A DNA stretch of 52,958 nt from a bacterium (GTDB taxonomy: Bacteria > Bacteroidota > Bacteroidia > Cytophagales > Cyclobacteriaceae): assembly GCA_024743255.1 (NCBI GenBank), contig JANSWY010000029.1:1-52958 (forward strand), given 5' to 3'. This document shows, in pieces, positions 27,401-37,067 of the stretch. The translations under genes were made by a program, and so were the position numbers. The notes beneath the pieces are model-generated. The model searched no databases. It was not told where the DNA came from and saw only the letters and a list, made by a program, of their open reading frames with translations. Each line of letters opens with the position of its first letter. Position 1 is the first letter of the stretch.

Positions 27401-29084
27401 AATTGCAGATTTTGATTTAAATAAAAACCTGATAGTCAATGAAGGTACAGTTGATTTCATTGACCAATCCAATTATTTCCCTATAGCATGGTCATGGAAT
27501 TTTGAAAACGCAAATCTTTCCACGAGTAATGCGCGAAACCCTTCCGTCTCTTTTGAAAAATTGGGTCTGCATGAGGTAACATTGGAAGTGGAAAACAAAA
27601 ATGGCGTCAGCGAAATAAGACAATCAAAACACATATTGCTAACTGAAGATATCACCACGGACCATTGTCCTGCAAGTCACTCAGATGGCGACAACTATAT
27701 CACTCGGGTACAATTTGGGGACATTAATGTGGCTTCAGAATGGGATGGATACTCCCTGAATGGTAATTATTTCGCACATGTTGACACTTCTGAAACACAT
27801 CAATTAAGTATTTCCACAGCATGGCTGGAAGGAGGGTCAAGTAATACTATTGGAGTGTGGATCGATTGGAACCAGAATTCAATTTTTGGTGATGATGAAG
27901 AGGAAACAATTATTAATGTAGCTTCAATTGAAGAACCCGTAAACATGCAGGTCACTGTTCCTTCAAATGCCAAAAGTGGAATCACAAAAATGAGAGTCAG
28001 GATCAATAATTGGAGTCAACCAAGTCAGCCTTGTGGTAATGACACTATAGGAGAAGTTGAAGATTATATCATATTTGTTGGTACTGGGGAAGAGAAGCCC
28101 ATTGCTGATTTCAATTTCAACCGAAACCTTATTATCGAGGAAGGAACAGTTGATTTCACTGACAATTCAAAACATTTCCCTATTGGATGGTCATGGACAT
28201 TTGAAGAAGCTAACCCATCCACAAGTGAAGAGCGAAATCCTTCAGTTTCTTACAACAAATTGGGATTATATGAGGTGACACTAGAAGTGGAAAACGAAAA
28301 AGGTATCAGTGAAACAAAGCAATCAACTTATATATTAGTAACAGAAGAAATAGCATTTGACCATTGCCAGGTGAGTCATACAGATGGCGACAATTATATC
28401 ACCAGGGTTCAGTTTGGAGATATTAATATGAGTTCAGAATGGGAAGGTTACTCATTAAACGAGGATTATTTTGCATTAGTAGACACCTCTGAAATTTATG
28501 AATTGAACATTAACACTTTATGGAGTGAACTTGGATTTGACCACACCCTGGGAGTATGGATAGACTGGAATGAAGATGGGGATTTTGAAGATTCTGAAGA
28601 GACCATTTTTAATGACCCTTCAGCATTAGGTCCATACGCCGTTAATGTTATTGTGCCTTCCAATGCGACCACTGGCCTCAAGAAAATGAGATTGAGAATC
28701 AACAACTGGTCCGATCCTAGTGAGCCTTGTGGTGAAGATACCATCGGGGAAGTAGAGGATTACCTTTTGTGGGTAAGGGGAACCAGTGAGGAAGACGATG
28801 AAGATGACGACCAAATTGTTACTTCAACCAGCATTAATGAAGATGAGATAAAATTATTCCCAAATCCAGGGAATGGTAAAATTACAATAACACCGAATAC
28901 AGCCACTGAATCATTCTCAGTTGTGCTATATAACACTACAGGAAAGATTGTTGACTACCAAATTATCAGGAATGCTAAGGAGAGTTACCAGTTAGATTAT
29001 TCCCATTTAAGCACTGGTGTATATCATATAAAAATCATAAACCAGGGAGCTGTATTTAAAAAGAAGCTAATCATTAGCAGATAA
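24459..29084 (+). CDS. Secreted M9-like (collagenase-type) metalloprotease with 3 PKD-GEVED units and a T9SS signal
   Basis: 1541 residues. A signal peptide ends near VHAQ (24). A peptidase M9 N-terminal-like helical region starts near residue 85. The zinc site is HEYVH at 485-489, with a downstream glutamate in NEGMAEF (517-522). These fit a gluzincin of the microbial collagenase family. From about 748 come three alternating pairs of a PKD domain (e.g. SWEFEGGEPSTSTAKNP) and a GEVED domain, ending IGEVEDY. The GEVED units begin near 837, 1068 and 1301. An acidic linker and a type A T9SS sorting domain (LFPNPGNGKITI from about 1464) close the protein. It should be exported by type IX secretion and degrade collagen-like or other proteins. 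The substrate is inferred. Confidence 0.88.
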   Translation: MLPVLRITKSYLVVTFMLTCAVHAQHRKPKSFHDQSHEPLCNAHQELLNRNSKQSIPISGVLENSHRADSSCNWDTPNYQSFANLTPEEIVDQVKTFTRKCTASWLFDYNSNHSPTIFSDDNLLAVIQSFEENAQTYDGTYSSGMYGYLFYLHAALYHDWYEDDINISQDLINSLVEPIELMSENPNLYDFSEPALETLYELTIVMDVRTVRHTQGATKIIKDILKNIVTEENWKDVPEELYFEYGSAYNNIHFNISRGVYNQDTLYHQVLSTDSELFDLMGQLGVYKELKEFERFSYLVENVPWTLKDPAAVEILNELSIDQIDKIYNAKLYERLEIEWIYLVFAVLDYGDCSTINVCDESSEQILDELNNMLFPNLFTFDNGKMVVRTSLPIEEVQTLYYAAKQVQASFFRLLQNDNPLPEDTNDVLNMVIYGSPEEYDEYQYFLNELPTDNGGIYIEVDATFYTYDRTPEQSIYTLEELFRHEYVHYLQARFLINGSFGETEFYRNGRLTWFNEGMAEFIAGSTSRDGIKIRETILDRIESDGSERMEVNNIIGATYDDGFKFYRYGCLLWSYWYDNDRDFYQNIFDLVISDDLEGYDLLLETLKSDENLQNVYNKYIDQNIADDNSWQPITEWLTDNNLMADSPGELNIESTNEVTINNIGLGETEMNKRFRVTGTLELLEPNEEDNIIDQFEAKLNEFLITNSQDESVNNLYDAVAYFEDIDTEANIAQFIMTGPLRKGSMLPPIAEFSAGANVINVNGSIKYLDKTENTGIDFSWEFEGGEPSTSTAKNPIVAYSEPGLYNVKLTATNEAGTSEISKSSYVMVLNSELEGYCETNNTSSENYISSVQFGAIQNRSEWENYTQTNWFTSLLPSDTIPLKVSTPWLESGTDHTLGVWIDWNQNSVFGDEEEETIINLASIEEPLDMQVIVPESTKGGLTKMRVRINNWSDPSQPCGDDTIGEVEDYYIFVGTGEEKPIADFDLNKNLIVNEGTVDFIDQSNYFPIAWSWNFENANLSTSNARNPSVSFEKLGLHEVTLEVENKNGVSEIRQSKHILLTEDITTDHCPASHSDGDNYITRVQFGDINVASEWDGYSLNGNYFAHVDTSETHQLSISTAWLEGGSSNTIGVWIDWNQNSIFGDDEEETIINVASIEEPVNMQVTVPSNAKSGITKMRVRINNWSQPSQPCGNDTIGEVEDYIIFVGTGEEKPIADFNFNRNLIIEEGTVDFTDNSKHFPIGWSWTFEEANPSTSEERNPSVSYNKLGLYEVTLEVENEKGISETKQSTYILVTEEIAFDHCQVSHTDGDNYITRVQFGDINMSSEWEGYSLNEDYFALVDTSEIYELNINTLWSELGFDHTLGVWIDWNEDGDFEDSEETIFNDPSALGPYAVNVIVPSNATTGLKKMRLRINNWSDPSEPCGEDTIGEVEDYLLWVRGTSEEDDEDDDQIVTSTSINEDEIKLFPNPGNGKITITPNTATESFSVVLYNTTGKIVDYQIIRNAKESYQLDYSHLSTGVYHIKIINQGAVFKKKLIISR

Positions 29085-29095
29085 AAAATAGTTTG

Positions 29096-29149
29096 GATGG
29101 TTGTGGGTCACGGTTATACAAAATTCGACCCACGCCATCTTTTATTTTG
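29096..29149 (+). terminator. Intrinsic terminator after the protease gene
   Basis: GATGG and GTGGGTC (29096-29109) pair with GACCCAC and CCATC (29127-29139) with one small internal bulge, followed by TTTTATTTT. It lies 12 bases after the stop at 29084. Confidence 0.7.
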
Positions 29150-29280
29150 GTTGATTTGCATTGGCAATATCTCATTCTGATTATTTCCTAATTGGGTTGA
29201 ATGCAAAATGCTGATGTCTTCTTCTCGGAAGATTCGCACAAATAGGCTATATTTCTTATTTCAATCAGCAAGATCAATCA

Positions 29281-31314
29281 ATGATTCGAATCTTTTTATT
29301 CGCATTTGTTGCTTTATTATCTACCCAATCCTACTCTCAAAAGACATATGTCTTCTCTGACAAGGAAGATATTGCCCTAATTGGAAAATCAGTAGAATTC
29401 TTTCATGATGATGCTAGTTCCACACAGATCAACGACATCATTAATCAACAATTCAATCCAATTGAAAATGACATATTTTCTTATCCTGCTACCGAAGGAA
29501 CATTGTGGTTTCGGGTAAGAATTCAAAATAAGACAAGTGATCAGCTATGGCTTGAGATAGGTAATGCATTTTCCACCTGGGAGGCTAATGTATATCCTAG
29601 ACAAACAGATGGAACCTTCGATTCTAAGCCTACTTACACAACTGGATCGCTACAGTCTGACGAATCAAACTTTTTGGTTCCAATTGAAATTCCGGACAGA
29701 GACATTTCAGAACTTTACTTCTCAGTTAAAGGAAATTTTCCACATAGCAACTTATTTAGAGTTGGTACTTATCAAAACCTCGCAAAACAGCACTCCGAAA
29801 CAACTTTTGTATTAGCGCTTTTCATTGGGCTAATAGGCGGAATGCTTATCTACAACTTGTTCCTATTGGTATCTATCAAAGAGATCACCTACTTATTCTA
29901 TATCCTGCATTTACTAGCGATCATATTCATTATCCCTTTTGATTCTGGCAATCCACTCTGGCAGGGTTCATGGTTCTGGGAAAAGAACTTTGTGTGGCAT
30001 AACCTCATATACCTATTTATGTACCTGTTCGCAGTTTCCTATTTAGATCTTTTTAATACTGCGAAAAAGGCGTTTTACTGGCTTTCGTTTCTGACTTTCG
30101 TTATATCTATTGTCATTCCTATTTTAAACTTATCTGGTATAGTTTCACTTGTAAGTATTGTTAATCCTTTTCAGCTATTTCTGATTCTTTATTATTTCAG
30201 TTTACTATTTATAGGTGTTTATGCCTTAATAAAGGGAATCAAAAATGCCCGGTTCTATGTGTTGGGCTGGGTGTTTGTGATATCAAGTGCATTTATTTTC
30301 ATTATGTCGATAAATGGTATTTTGCCTATCAACAAATTCACTAAGTACTCCACATTCACTGGTTTTAGTTTAGAAGCTCTGATGTTTGCTTTGGCATTGG
30401 GGGATCGACTAAATAGCTTGAGAAGAGAAAAGCAAAAAGTGCAACAGGAGAACCTTAATCTGATCACAGCACAAAATGAGCAATTGGAGTATAAAGTGAA
30501 TGAAAAAACGAAAGAACTAACGTCATTAAACACAGCGCTTACCAGCACAAATCATGAGCTTAAGGCTAAAAACAATCAGTTAAAGGAGACACTACAAAGA
30601 CTTCAGGCTACTCAAAAGCAACTATTGCACTCTGAAAAGATGGCCTCCCTGGGAATTCTGGCTGCTGGTGTCGCACATGAGATCAATAATCCCTTAAACT
30701 TCATAAAAGGAGGTATATTTTATCTTCAAAAGCATTTCCTCCCAAATCTTAAATTGAAAAAAGAAGACACTGAACTAGAGGCCGCTATTTCAGGAATCAA
30801 TAATGGTGTTGACAGAGCAACTAAAATTGTAAAGAACCTCACGGAATACAGCAACAATGAGATTGAAGTATCTGATTTGTGTGATGTTAATGAAATCTTG
30901 GATCAGGCCATTGATTTTCTTCAGAGTGTTGAAAATAATGAATTTGAATTATCGAGGAACTACACAACAGAACCTTACAGTTTAAGAGGAAATCCAAATA
31001 AACTTCAACAAGCTTTCCAAAATATCCTTTCAAACGCCATCCAGGCAAGTGACACAAATAAACAGATTTTTATTTCTACAAAACTTGTCAGTGGAAATAT
31101 CAAAATAGAAGTGAAAGACAATGGAAGCGGAATCTCAGAAAACCATCAAAAAAACATCTTTGATCCATTTTTCACAACAAAAGATCCAGGTCACGGTACT
31201 GGGTTAGGACTTTCTATTACCTATCGTATTGTGGATGATCACAATGGGCAGATCTCAGTTGAATCTGATGAAGGTAAAGGCACTAAAGTAGAAGTTAGTT
31301 TACCGGTTGAATAA
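29281..31314 (+). CDS. 7TMR-DISM membrane sensor histidine kinase
   Basis: 677 residues. A signal peptide (to SYSQ) and a periplasmic 7TMR-DISMED2 jelly-roll domain (about 40-160) often used to sense carbohydrates come first. Seven membrane segments (about 175-370) and a long coiled coil (about 385-455) follow. The HisKA domain has His466 in GVAHEINNPLNFIKGG, and the HATPase domain has DNGSGI and a DPGHGTGLGLSI ATP lid. No receiver domain is attached and no regulator gene adjoins it, so its partner lies elsewhere. The ATG at 29281 is followed directly by the signal peptide. Confidence 0.92.
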   Translation: MIRIFLFAFVALLSTQSYSQKTYVFSDKEDIALIGKSVEFFHDDASSTQINDIINQQFNPIENDIFSYPATEGTLWFRVRIQNKTSDQLWLEIGNAFSTWEANVYPRQTDGTFDSKPTYTTGSLQSDESNFLVPIEIPDRDISELYFSVKGNFPHSNLFRVGTYQNLAKQHSETTFVLALFIGLIGGMLIYNLFLLVSIKEITYLFYILHLLAIIFIIPFDSGNPLWQGSWFWEKNFVWHNLIYLFMYLFAVSYLDLFNTAKKAFYWLSFLTFVISIVIPILNLSGIVSLVSIVNPFQLFLILYYFSLLFIGVYALIKGIKNARFYVLGWVFVISSAFIFIMSINGILPINKFTKYSTFTGFSLEALMFALALGDRLNSLRREKQKVQQENLNLITAQNEQLEYKVNEKTKELTSLNTALTSTNHELKAKNNQLKETLQRLQATQKQLLHSEKMASLGILAAGVAHEINNPLNFIKGGIFYLQKHFLPNLKLKKEDTELEAAISGINNGVDRATKIVKNLTEYSNNEIEVSDLCDVNEILDQAIDFLQSVENNEFELSRNYTTEPYSLRGNPNKLQQAFQNILSNAIQASDTNKQIFISTKLVSGNIKIEVKDNGSGISENHQKNIFDPFFTTKDPGHGTGLGLSITYRIVDDHNGQISVESDEGKGTKVEVSLPVE

Positions 31315-31380
31315 ACTCCTTTCTATCCTAAATTTCAAGATTCCTGTAACCAGAGCTCATTCCTTGTTGTCCTATTGGAC

Positions 31381-32115
31381 ATGATGAAATACGTAAAACA
31401 GCTGCCCACAATATTACTTGTTATCAATCTTATTCTTATTGCTCTTGCTTTCAATGGTGTATTCGAAGGGAAAGATATGCTCCCCGTGTTATTAGGAGCT
31501 CTCCTATTTCTAACTGCCGCATTTACTCTCTTCATCAAAAGAAACGAGCAAATCAAACTAAGAATACTGATAGTCCTCTTTCTTGGGTTGAGTTCATACG
31601 GAGTTGTGTACGCACATTTTGATCTTTACAGCGCACAAAAAACCAACAAGTCGAGAGACAATTCAATGCTTATATTAAAGGACAAAAAAGCCCCAACTAT
31701 TACTTTCGCCCACAGCTTCAATATAGATGACAGTCTAAAAATCGACAACCATTTCACCACAAACAAATACACGATTATCAATTTCTGGGCAACCTGGTGC
31801 CAACCATGCCTTAGAGAAATGCCAATGCTACAAGAATTCTATGAAGAAAATAAAGACGCAGGTGTAGGCCTAATAGGCTTTACGGATTACCAGGAAGATG
31901 GAAAACAGGAGCTTCAGAAAATCGAAAAGGTTATCAATCGACTATCTTTGACTTATCCTATTGTTGCAGATTCTTCTACAAGCGTGAGAGTAAAGTATAA
32001 AGCAGACATTCTACCTGCGACAGTTTTGGTGGATCAAAACGGTGTTGTATTGGATTATCAAATTGGAGTGGATGGAGCGAAGGAGATCATGAAATTAATA
32101 AAAGGTAAGATTTAG
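31381..32115 (+). CDS. TlpA-like membrane-anchored thioredoxin
   Basis: 244 residues. Three N-terminal hydrophobic helices (about 8-80) precede a periplasmic thioredoxin-fold domain. It has the active site Cys140-Gln-Pro-Cys143 in NFWATWCQPCLREMP and the cis-proline stretch ILPATVLVDQNG. TlpA/ResA proteins reduce disulfides outside the cytoplasm, for example during cytochrome c maturation. I chose ATG 31381 over an in-frame TTG six bases upstream; ATG 31384 is equally possible. It lies 66 bases after the histidine kinase gene on the same strand. Confidence 0.85.
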   Translation: MMKYVKQLPTILLVINLILIALAFNGVFEGKDMLPVLLGALLFLTAAFTLFIKRNEQIKLRILIVLFLGLSSYGVVYAHFDLYSAQKTNKSRDNSMLILKDKKAPTITFAHSFNIDDSLKIDNHFTTNKYTIINFWATWCQPCLREMPMLQEFYEENKDAGVGLIGFTDYQEDGKQELQKIEKVINRLSLTYPIVADSSTSVRVKYKADILPATVLVDQNGVVLDYQIGVDGAKEIMKLIKGKI

Positions 32116-32276
32116 CATTTATCTTCCTTTTATTTGTAGTCTCTCTGAAATTAATCCACTTATCTACCTGACAGGATAAGAGCATTATTCAACTCCCAAA
32201 AATCATAAGTCACCGAATTATGTTATCGCATATTCTATACAGTACCTAATTTGTAAGTGTAAACAAAGAACGTACT

Positions 32277-32705
32277 ATGAACTACACAGTGATTATTGAG
32301 AAAGAAGGAAGTCAATTACTAGTAAACTATGAACAAAGAATTTTGAAGGTAGTCTGGAGTGGAAAAGTATCTCTGGATACCGCTCAAACTATATTAAACC
32401 TTGGTGGAGATTTTATTGAAGATGAAACATGTGATAAAATAATTCTTGATAGACTACTTCTAGAAGAATTCTCTACAGATGCACGACTTTGGATTAAGAA
32501 TGACCTGTTGAAAAATCGGGCGAAAAGATTATCTTCAAAAGTTAGTCAAATGGCTATGATTGAAGCTCAAACCTCTATTGGAGCAATTTTCAGCAAGATG
32601 ATTTCTGCTGCAATCACTCTTATTATACCCAATTTAAAAACTAAAAGATTTAAGAGTCTGGATGAGGCTAATAGCTGGATGACGTCTGTCCCATCTTATG
32701 CGTGA
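32277..32705 (+). CDS. Hypothetical protein, STAS/SpoIIAA-like
   Basis: 142 residues with no signal peptide. A beta-alpha pattern (NYEQRILKVVWSGKVSLDTAQTILNLGGDF, then CDKIILDRLLLEEFST) resembles the SpoIIAA-like/STAS-like group often seen next to signalling proteins in Bacteroidota. The C-terminus (RFKSLDEANSWM) also fits that type. It precedes the PAS histidine kinase gene by 94 bases. A cytoplasmic signalling role is inferred from the fold and neighbourhood only. Confidence 0.6.
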   Translation: MNYTVIIEKEGSQLLVNYEQRILKVVWSGKVSLDTAQTILNLGGDFIEDETCDKIILDRLLLEEFSTDARLWIKNDLLKNRAKRLSSKVSQMAMIEAQTSIGAIFSKMISAAITLIIPNLKTKRFKSLDEANSWMTSVPSYA

Positions 32706-32799
32706 AACTTTCCATTTTTATTTGGCTAAATGGATGAACTGGATAATTAGACTTGAATTTAGTATCTTTTATGTAGTACACTAGTAAGCCAATTCATAG

Positions 32800-34425
32800 A
32801 TGTGGGGAACTTTTACATCTCTTAGTTTTGGAATACACGACAGATTGGACATAATCCAAAAAACCAGACTACTGATTTTGAATTGGATTGTGGCCATCAC
32901 TGTTATGTGTTGTTCCTTATTCATAATTACAAACTTCATTGTTGGGTTATACAGTGTTATCCCAATATTGGTGACTGTTATTATTTGTTTCCTTCCTACT
33001 TATTGGTTCTTGCATAAGAGATACTATGCCTTATCAAACATCTACTATCTAAATGTTGCAGTAGTATCCATCTGGATTCTGACCTTCCAGGCTTACGATA
33101 ATGGACGATTTAGCGGAACAGAAAATATCCTGCTTGCTCTTTTCATTATTTCAATCTTCATGCTAGATGGTTGGGTTCAAAAATTCCAATCGTTGATTTG
33201 TGGTATACTATTGCTTTATTTGAAATCAGTGAGGATGGAGTTTGATGGATATGCAGTGGACCAATCAATCGCACTAATAGTGATAAATACCGGAGTTCTT
33301 TTGATTTTGATCTATGCACTTCTCCGAATATTTAAGTCCATCTACCTGAACTCCATTTCAACAGTGAAGGACGGTGAAAGCCTTCTGTATACCTTAATCG
33401 ATAACATACCAATATATGTTGGAATCTATGACAGTACTGGTAGATACTCGATGGTTAATGTATTATATGAAGGCGCCTTTAATCTGAAAAGACAGGATAT
33501 CATTGGTAAAACGATGGCCGAAATTATTCCGGATGAAAATATCCCCAAATATCAGCCTCTATTGGACAAAGCGCTTGCAGGTGAAACAGTAGAATTTCAC
33601 AACAAAACACCGATGCTAGACGGACAAGAAATTGTAGCTGATGGAAAATACGTGCCGGTATTTGATGAAAATGGCAAAGTGAAATATGTAACAGTTACAC
33701 TATATGATGTGACCAAGACGGAGAAATTACTGGAAGAATTGAGACAGGCCAATAATTCTAAAAACAAGCTATTCAACATTGTAGCACACGACCTCAAAAG
33801 TCCTTTTAGCAATTTTGAGATTTTGCTTAACTCACTGGAAGATGATTTGATTGACAAACAAACTCTGAAAGAATACACCAAACTCCTAAGAGCAAAATTT
33901 ACACCGTTAAACCAAACTGTACGAGAACTTCTGGAATGGTCAATGCTTCAGCTGGATGGGATCAATGCCAAAAAGGAAAAATTTGATCTCGCTCCTCAAA
34001 TGGAGGAGATTATTCAATCATTTCAGGCTCCTATTGACAAAAAACAAATTAAGGTTTCAAAAGATCTCAAAGTGAGTGAGGTATATTTTGACAAGGATCA
34101 TCTTACAATTATTCTGAGAAATCTTATAAACAACGCTGTGAAGTTCACTCCAGTTGGAGGATCAATTCATATGATGTCAGAACAAACTGACAATCATATT
34201 TGCATGGCTATAAAAGATTCCGGAATTGGGATGGCTCAGGATAAAATTATGGAAATTACTAGTGGTGGATCCGTTGATAGCTCATTGGGTACAGATGGTG
34301 AAAAAGGAACTGGTCTTGGTCTTATGTTTTGTCAGGAACTGCTTAAAAAGAACGGTGGAAAACTGGAAGTCGAAAGTGAATTGGGTGTGGGAACAGAGTT
34401 CAAATTACACTTTGATAGCAACTGA
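32800..34425 (+). CDS. PAS-domain membrane sensor histidine kinase
   Basis: 541 residues. Six hydrophobic helices (about 25-185) form a membrane sensor. A PAS domain (about 195-310) has DNIPIYVGIYDSTGRYSMVN. The HisKA domain has the phosphoacceptor His330 in IVAHDLKSPFSNFEIL. The HATPase domain has NNAVKFTP, DSGIGM and GEKGTGLGLMFCQELL. No receiver domain is attached and no regulator is adjacent. The gene is convergent with the MFS transporter gene downstream. Confidence 0.9.
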   Translation: MWGTFTSLSFGIHDRLDIIQKTRLLILNWIVAITVMCCSLFIITNFIVGLYSVIPILVTVIICFLPTYWFLHKRYYALSNIYYLNVAVVSIWILTFQAYDNGRFSGTENILLALFIISIFMLDGWVQKFQSLICGILLLYLKSVRMEFDGYAVDQSIALIVINTGVLLILIYALLRIFKSIYLNSISTVKDGESLLYTLIDNIPIYVGIYDSTGRYSMVNVLYEGAFNLKRQDIIGKTMAEIIPDENIPKYQPLLDKALAGETVEFHNKTPMLDGQEIVADGKYVPVFDENGKVKYVTVTLYDVTKTEKLLEELRQANNSKNKLFNIVAHDLKSPFSNFEILLNSLEDDLIDKQTLKEYTKLLRAKFTPLNQTVRELLEWSMLQLDGINAKKEKFDLAPQMEEIIQSFQAPIDKKQIKVSKDLKVSEVYFDKDHLTIILRNLINNAVKFTPVGGSIHMMSEQTDNHICMAIKDSGIGMAQDKIMEITSGGSVDSSLGTDGEKGTGLGLMFCQELLKKNGGKLEVESELGVGTEFKLHFDSN

Positions 34426-34456
34426 CCAAAAGCATAGATACTGGAATAATAGAAAA

Positions 34457-34474
34457 GTGAAACATAAGTTTCAC
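34457..34474. terminator. Weak hairpin between convergent genes
   Basis: GTGAAAC (34457-34463) and GTTTCAC (34468-34474) form a 7-bp stem with an ATAA loop between the gene ends at 34425 and 34500. There is no T tract, so its role as a terminator is uncertain. Confidence 0.3.
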
Positions 34475-34499
34475 CGTTCTAAACAACCTCTTCCCAGAC

Positions 34500-35621
34500 T
34501 TAATGAAAATAATATTCAAATATCCCTGTAAATATTTCAGATGCCCCGATGAACAAGCCTACACCATAAGTGATATACTTTGAGGGTACGTTTTTAAACA
34601 CATAAGGAAGACCACTGATGTTAACAAAGCTAAAGCTTACTGCAACTACAAAAGCAGCTAAAACAGCGATGATATAATTTGAAACAAAAAGTAGTAGCAA
34701 AGCAGCTACAACCAGTGTGATGAAACTAATAATTATAGTTCTGGTAATATTTAAGTTTTGGGAGTATCTGCTTATCACAAATGCGATTATCGCTGACAAG
34801 CCTAACAGTCCAAATGATATATATTCGGCATATCCCTTTAATTCTGCAAAATGATCGTTAAAATGACTCGGCACAAATTCAGTTAAGAACGCTTTTCCAA
34901 TTCCAAGTTCCATTCCAACAAGAATAATCGCCACCACAGCAGGCAATAACAGCTTATCAGATTTATGCTCTGACTGTTCCTTCTTCCTCTGTATCACTTC
35001 ATCTGAAGATACTTTGTGAAAAATAAAGCCAGTTGTACTAATTAATATACCTCCCACAATAAATGTCAAAGTCTCACCAAAAAAATGGACAAGCTCAACT
35101 ACAAGAGGTTCAAGGGAGTAAATTAATTCAGTTACCAGAAAGAGAACTCCCATTACCTTCGGTAACTGCTGAGCTGGCGCAAATGCTTCAATCATGGAAT
35201 TTGCCGGACTGATGAACAAATTCATTGCTACTAACCATAAAACAATCATTATGGGTAGTGCGGGTTTGATTGCACTTAAAGGCCCTGCTGCAATTATGGT
35301 AGCTACTGTCATAAAAATCATAGCTGTTGCTCCAATTCCCACTGTGTAAATGATGAAATACTTCCCGTTCTTATTCATCATTCTATCTGCCAGATAGCCG
35401 GCAAAAACCGGTATAATAATTAAAATAATGGCCTTAGCTCCAACCAAAAATTCAGCCAATGAATGAAAATCAAATTTTTGTATCAACGTTGGTTGATATT
35501 CATGATAAGCAATCCAACTGATTACAACCGCCGCATTGAGAGCAGCCAGGCTATAAACCTCAGGCCACTTCAAAGTTTGAGTATTGTTATAAGTTACTGC
35601 TTTAGAATTCGTACTCTGCAT
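34500..35621 (-). CDS. MFS-type membrane transporter
   Basis: 373 residues with about eleven hydrophobic helices and an MFS-like loop after helix 2 (GYLADRMMNKNGKY). The N-terminal part (ALNAAVVISWIAYHEYQPTL) and the mid-protein helical loop with many charged residues (KVSSDEVIQRKKEQSEHKSDK) fit a major facilitator. The substrate is not deducible. It is a single gene with 173 bases upstream of it. Confidence 0.75.
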   Translation of the reverse strand: MQSTNSKAVTYNNTQTLKWPEVYSLAALNAAVVISWIAYHEYQPTLIQKFDFHSLAEFLVGAKAIILIIIPVFAGYLADRMMNKNGKYFIIYTVGIGATAMIFMTVATIIAAGPLSAIKPALPIMIVLWLVAMNLFISPANSMIEAFAPAQQLPKVMGVLFLVTELIYSLEPLVVELVHFFGETLTFIVGGILISTTGFIFHKVSSDEVIQRKKEQSEHKSDKLLLPAVVAIILVGMELGIGKAFLTEFVPSHFNDHFAELKGYAEYISFGLLGLSAIIAFVISRYSQNLNITRTIIISFITLVVAALLLLFVSNYIIAVLAAFVVAVSFSFVNISGLPYVFKNVPSKYITYGVGLFIGASEIFTGIFEYYFH

Positions 35622-35797
35622 GTTCGTTAATTTGTTATAAAGGGACTTACGAAGTGATATGTAGGATTGGATTTCCCTAATTTGATTTTTTTTTGATTTT
35701 TTTAGACTTTGGCAAGAGTCATGAGTCTAATTACTCATTTGCGACTTAATGATTTTAATGTGAATATGGAATAATAAATACTGAGCATCATTCGTAA

Positions 35798-36904
35798 CTA
35801 CATCCATCTCTTTCTTTTGAAATAAATCAACATTGCTACTGTGATAACTACCATTACTCCCCAGGTAAGGAAATATCCGTAGCGATATTTAAGTTCAGGC
35901 ATATTCTCAAAATTCATCCCATAGATTCCTGCAATGAATGTCAGTGGAATGAATATGGTAGCAACAGTAGTGAGCACCTTCATGGTCTCATTCATCTTCT
36001 GACTGAGTGATGCAAAATATATATTTGTTAGCCCTTCCAAAGTCCTCAGTGTCCCTTCTACTTCTTCCATTGCTGCAGTAGCTGAATTCGTAAGGTCTTT
36101 AAAGAATTTAATATTCTCGTTTCGGATTAAATTAGTTCTCTCATTTAAAATATTCAACAGGGCTTCCTTGAATGGACCTAATGATTTCTTTATGAGTAAT
36201 GAAGATCTTTTGTAGCTTTCAATTTTCAGTAGAGTTGTATTGTTTGGATTTATGAATGTCTCCTTCTCTAGTGCACTTATTTCATCGTTCAACTGATCAA
36301 CTGTTTCAAAATAATTATCTAGAATGGCGTCAAGGAGTTGGCTTAATAAATAGTCACTTTTTCGTTTCCTAACAAAACCAATATCTTCATTGATCTTAGT
36401 TCTAATACCTTCAAAATGATCACCAGACTCCTCCTGAAAACTCAAAACATGATTTTTACCCAACACAAATGATAGCTGCTCAACCTGAAGCTCTCCTTCT
36501 AAATTATTCTTAATTGATTTGACACTGAAGAATAAGTAGTTATCGAAATCCTCAACTTTTGGTCTTTGGGTAGTATCCAATATTTGTCTAATTGTTAGCC
36601 TATCAAGTTTGAGCTTCTCCCCTAACTCTTCCAGGATAGATACATTGTGTATGCCATGATAGTTGAGCCAGTAATTGCTACCAGGTTCTTGGTCAATAAG
36701 TTGATAATCAGCTAAACTATTCGAAATTTGAAACCTTTCACTATTAAATGTATACAGTTGACTTTCAACATCCTCAAGTTTCTTTTCACCAATAAACGTT
36801 AATCTTGCATTCGCCTTAGCGTCAGATTTCTCATTGGAATATAGTTTTGACGTAAGTTGGTTTAGGTTTCTCAATCCTTTTCGGATTAGGTTTTCATCAG
36901 CCAT
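35798..36904 (-). CDS. corA: CorA family magnesium/cobalt transporter
   Basis: 368 residues, the usual CorA length. A long cytoplasmic N-domain of mixed alpha/beta and coiled-coil helices leads to two C-terminal membrane helices. The signature GMNFENMPE begins at residue 329 (YGMNF). A basic C-terminal tail (KRKRWM) follows. It should form a pentameric Mg2+ channel in the inner membrane. The short interhelix loop is acidic (ENMPE), as in true CorA. Monocistronic. Confidence 0.93.
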   Translation of the reverse strand: MADENLIRKGLRNLNQLTSKLYSNEKSDAKANARLTFIGEKKLEDVESQLYTFNSERFQISNSLADYQLIDQEPGSNYWLNYHGIHNVSILEELGEKLKLDRLTIRQILDTTQRPKVEDFDNYLFFSVKSIKNNLEGELQVEQLSFVLGKNHVLSFQEESGDHFEGIRTKINEDIGFVRKRKSDYLLSQLLDAILDNYFETVDQLNDEISALEKETFINPNNTTLLKIESYKRSSLLIKKSLGPFKEALLNILNERTNLIRNENIKFFKDLTNSATAAMEEVEGTLRTLEGLTNIYFASLSQKMNETMKVLTTVATIFIPLTFIAGIYGMNFENMPELKYRYGYFLTWGVMVVITVAMLIYFKRKRWM

Positions 36905-37067
36905 GACTCAAGTTTCGGTATAGTTCTCAATATAATTAGTTGAAATTAAACAAGAGATAGAAATACGATCGGAATCCAACTCCTTTGACATAAATCAAGC
37001 ATTCGCAAGACTTTGTTCATTGCCTTAGTAAACCAAAAGAAATAGATTAACATTATTTCTAATTATC

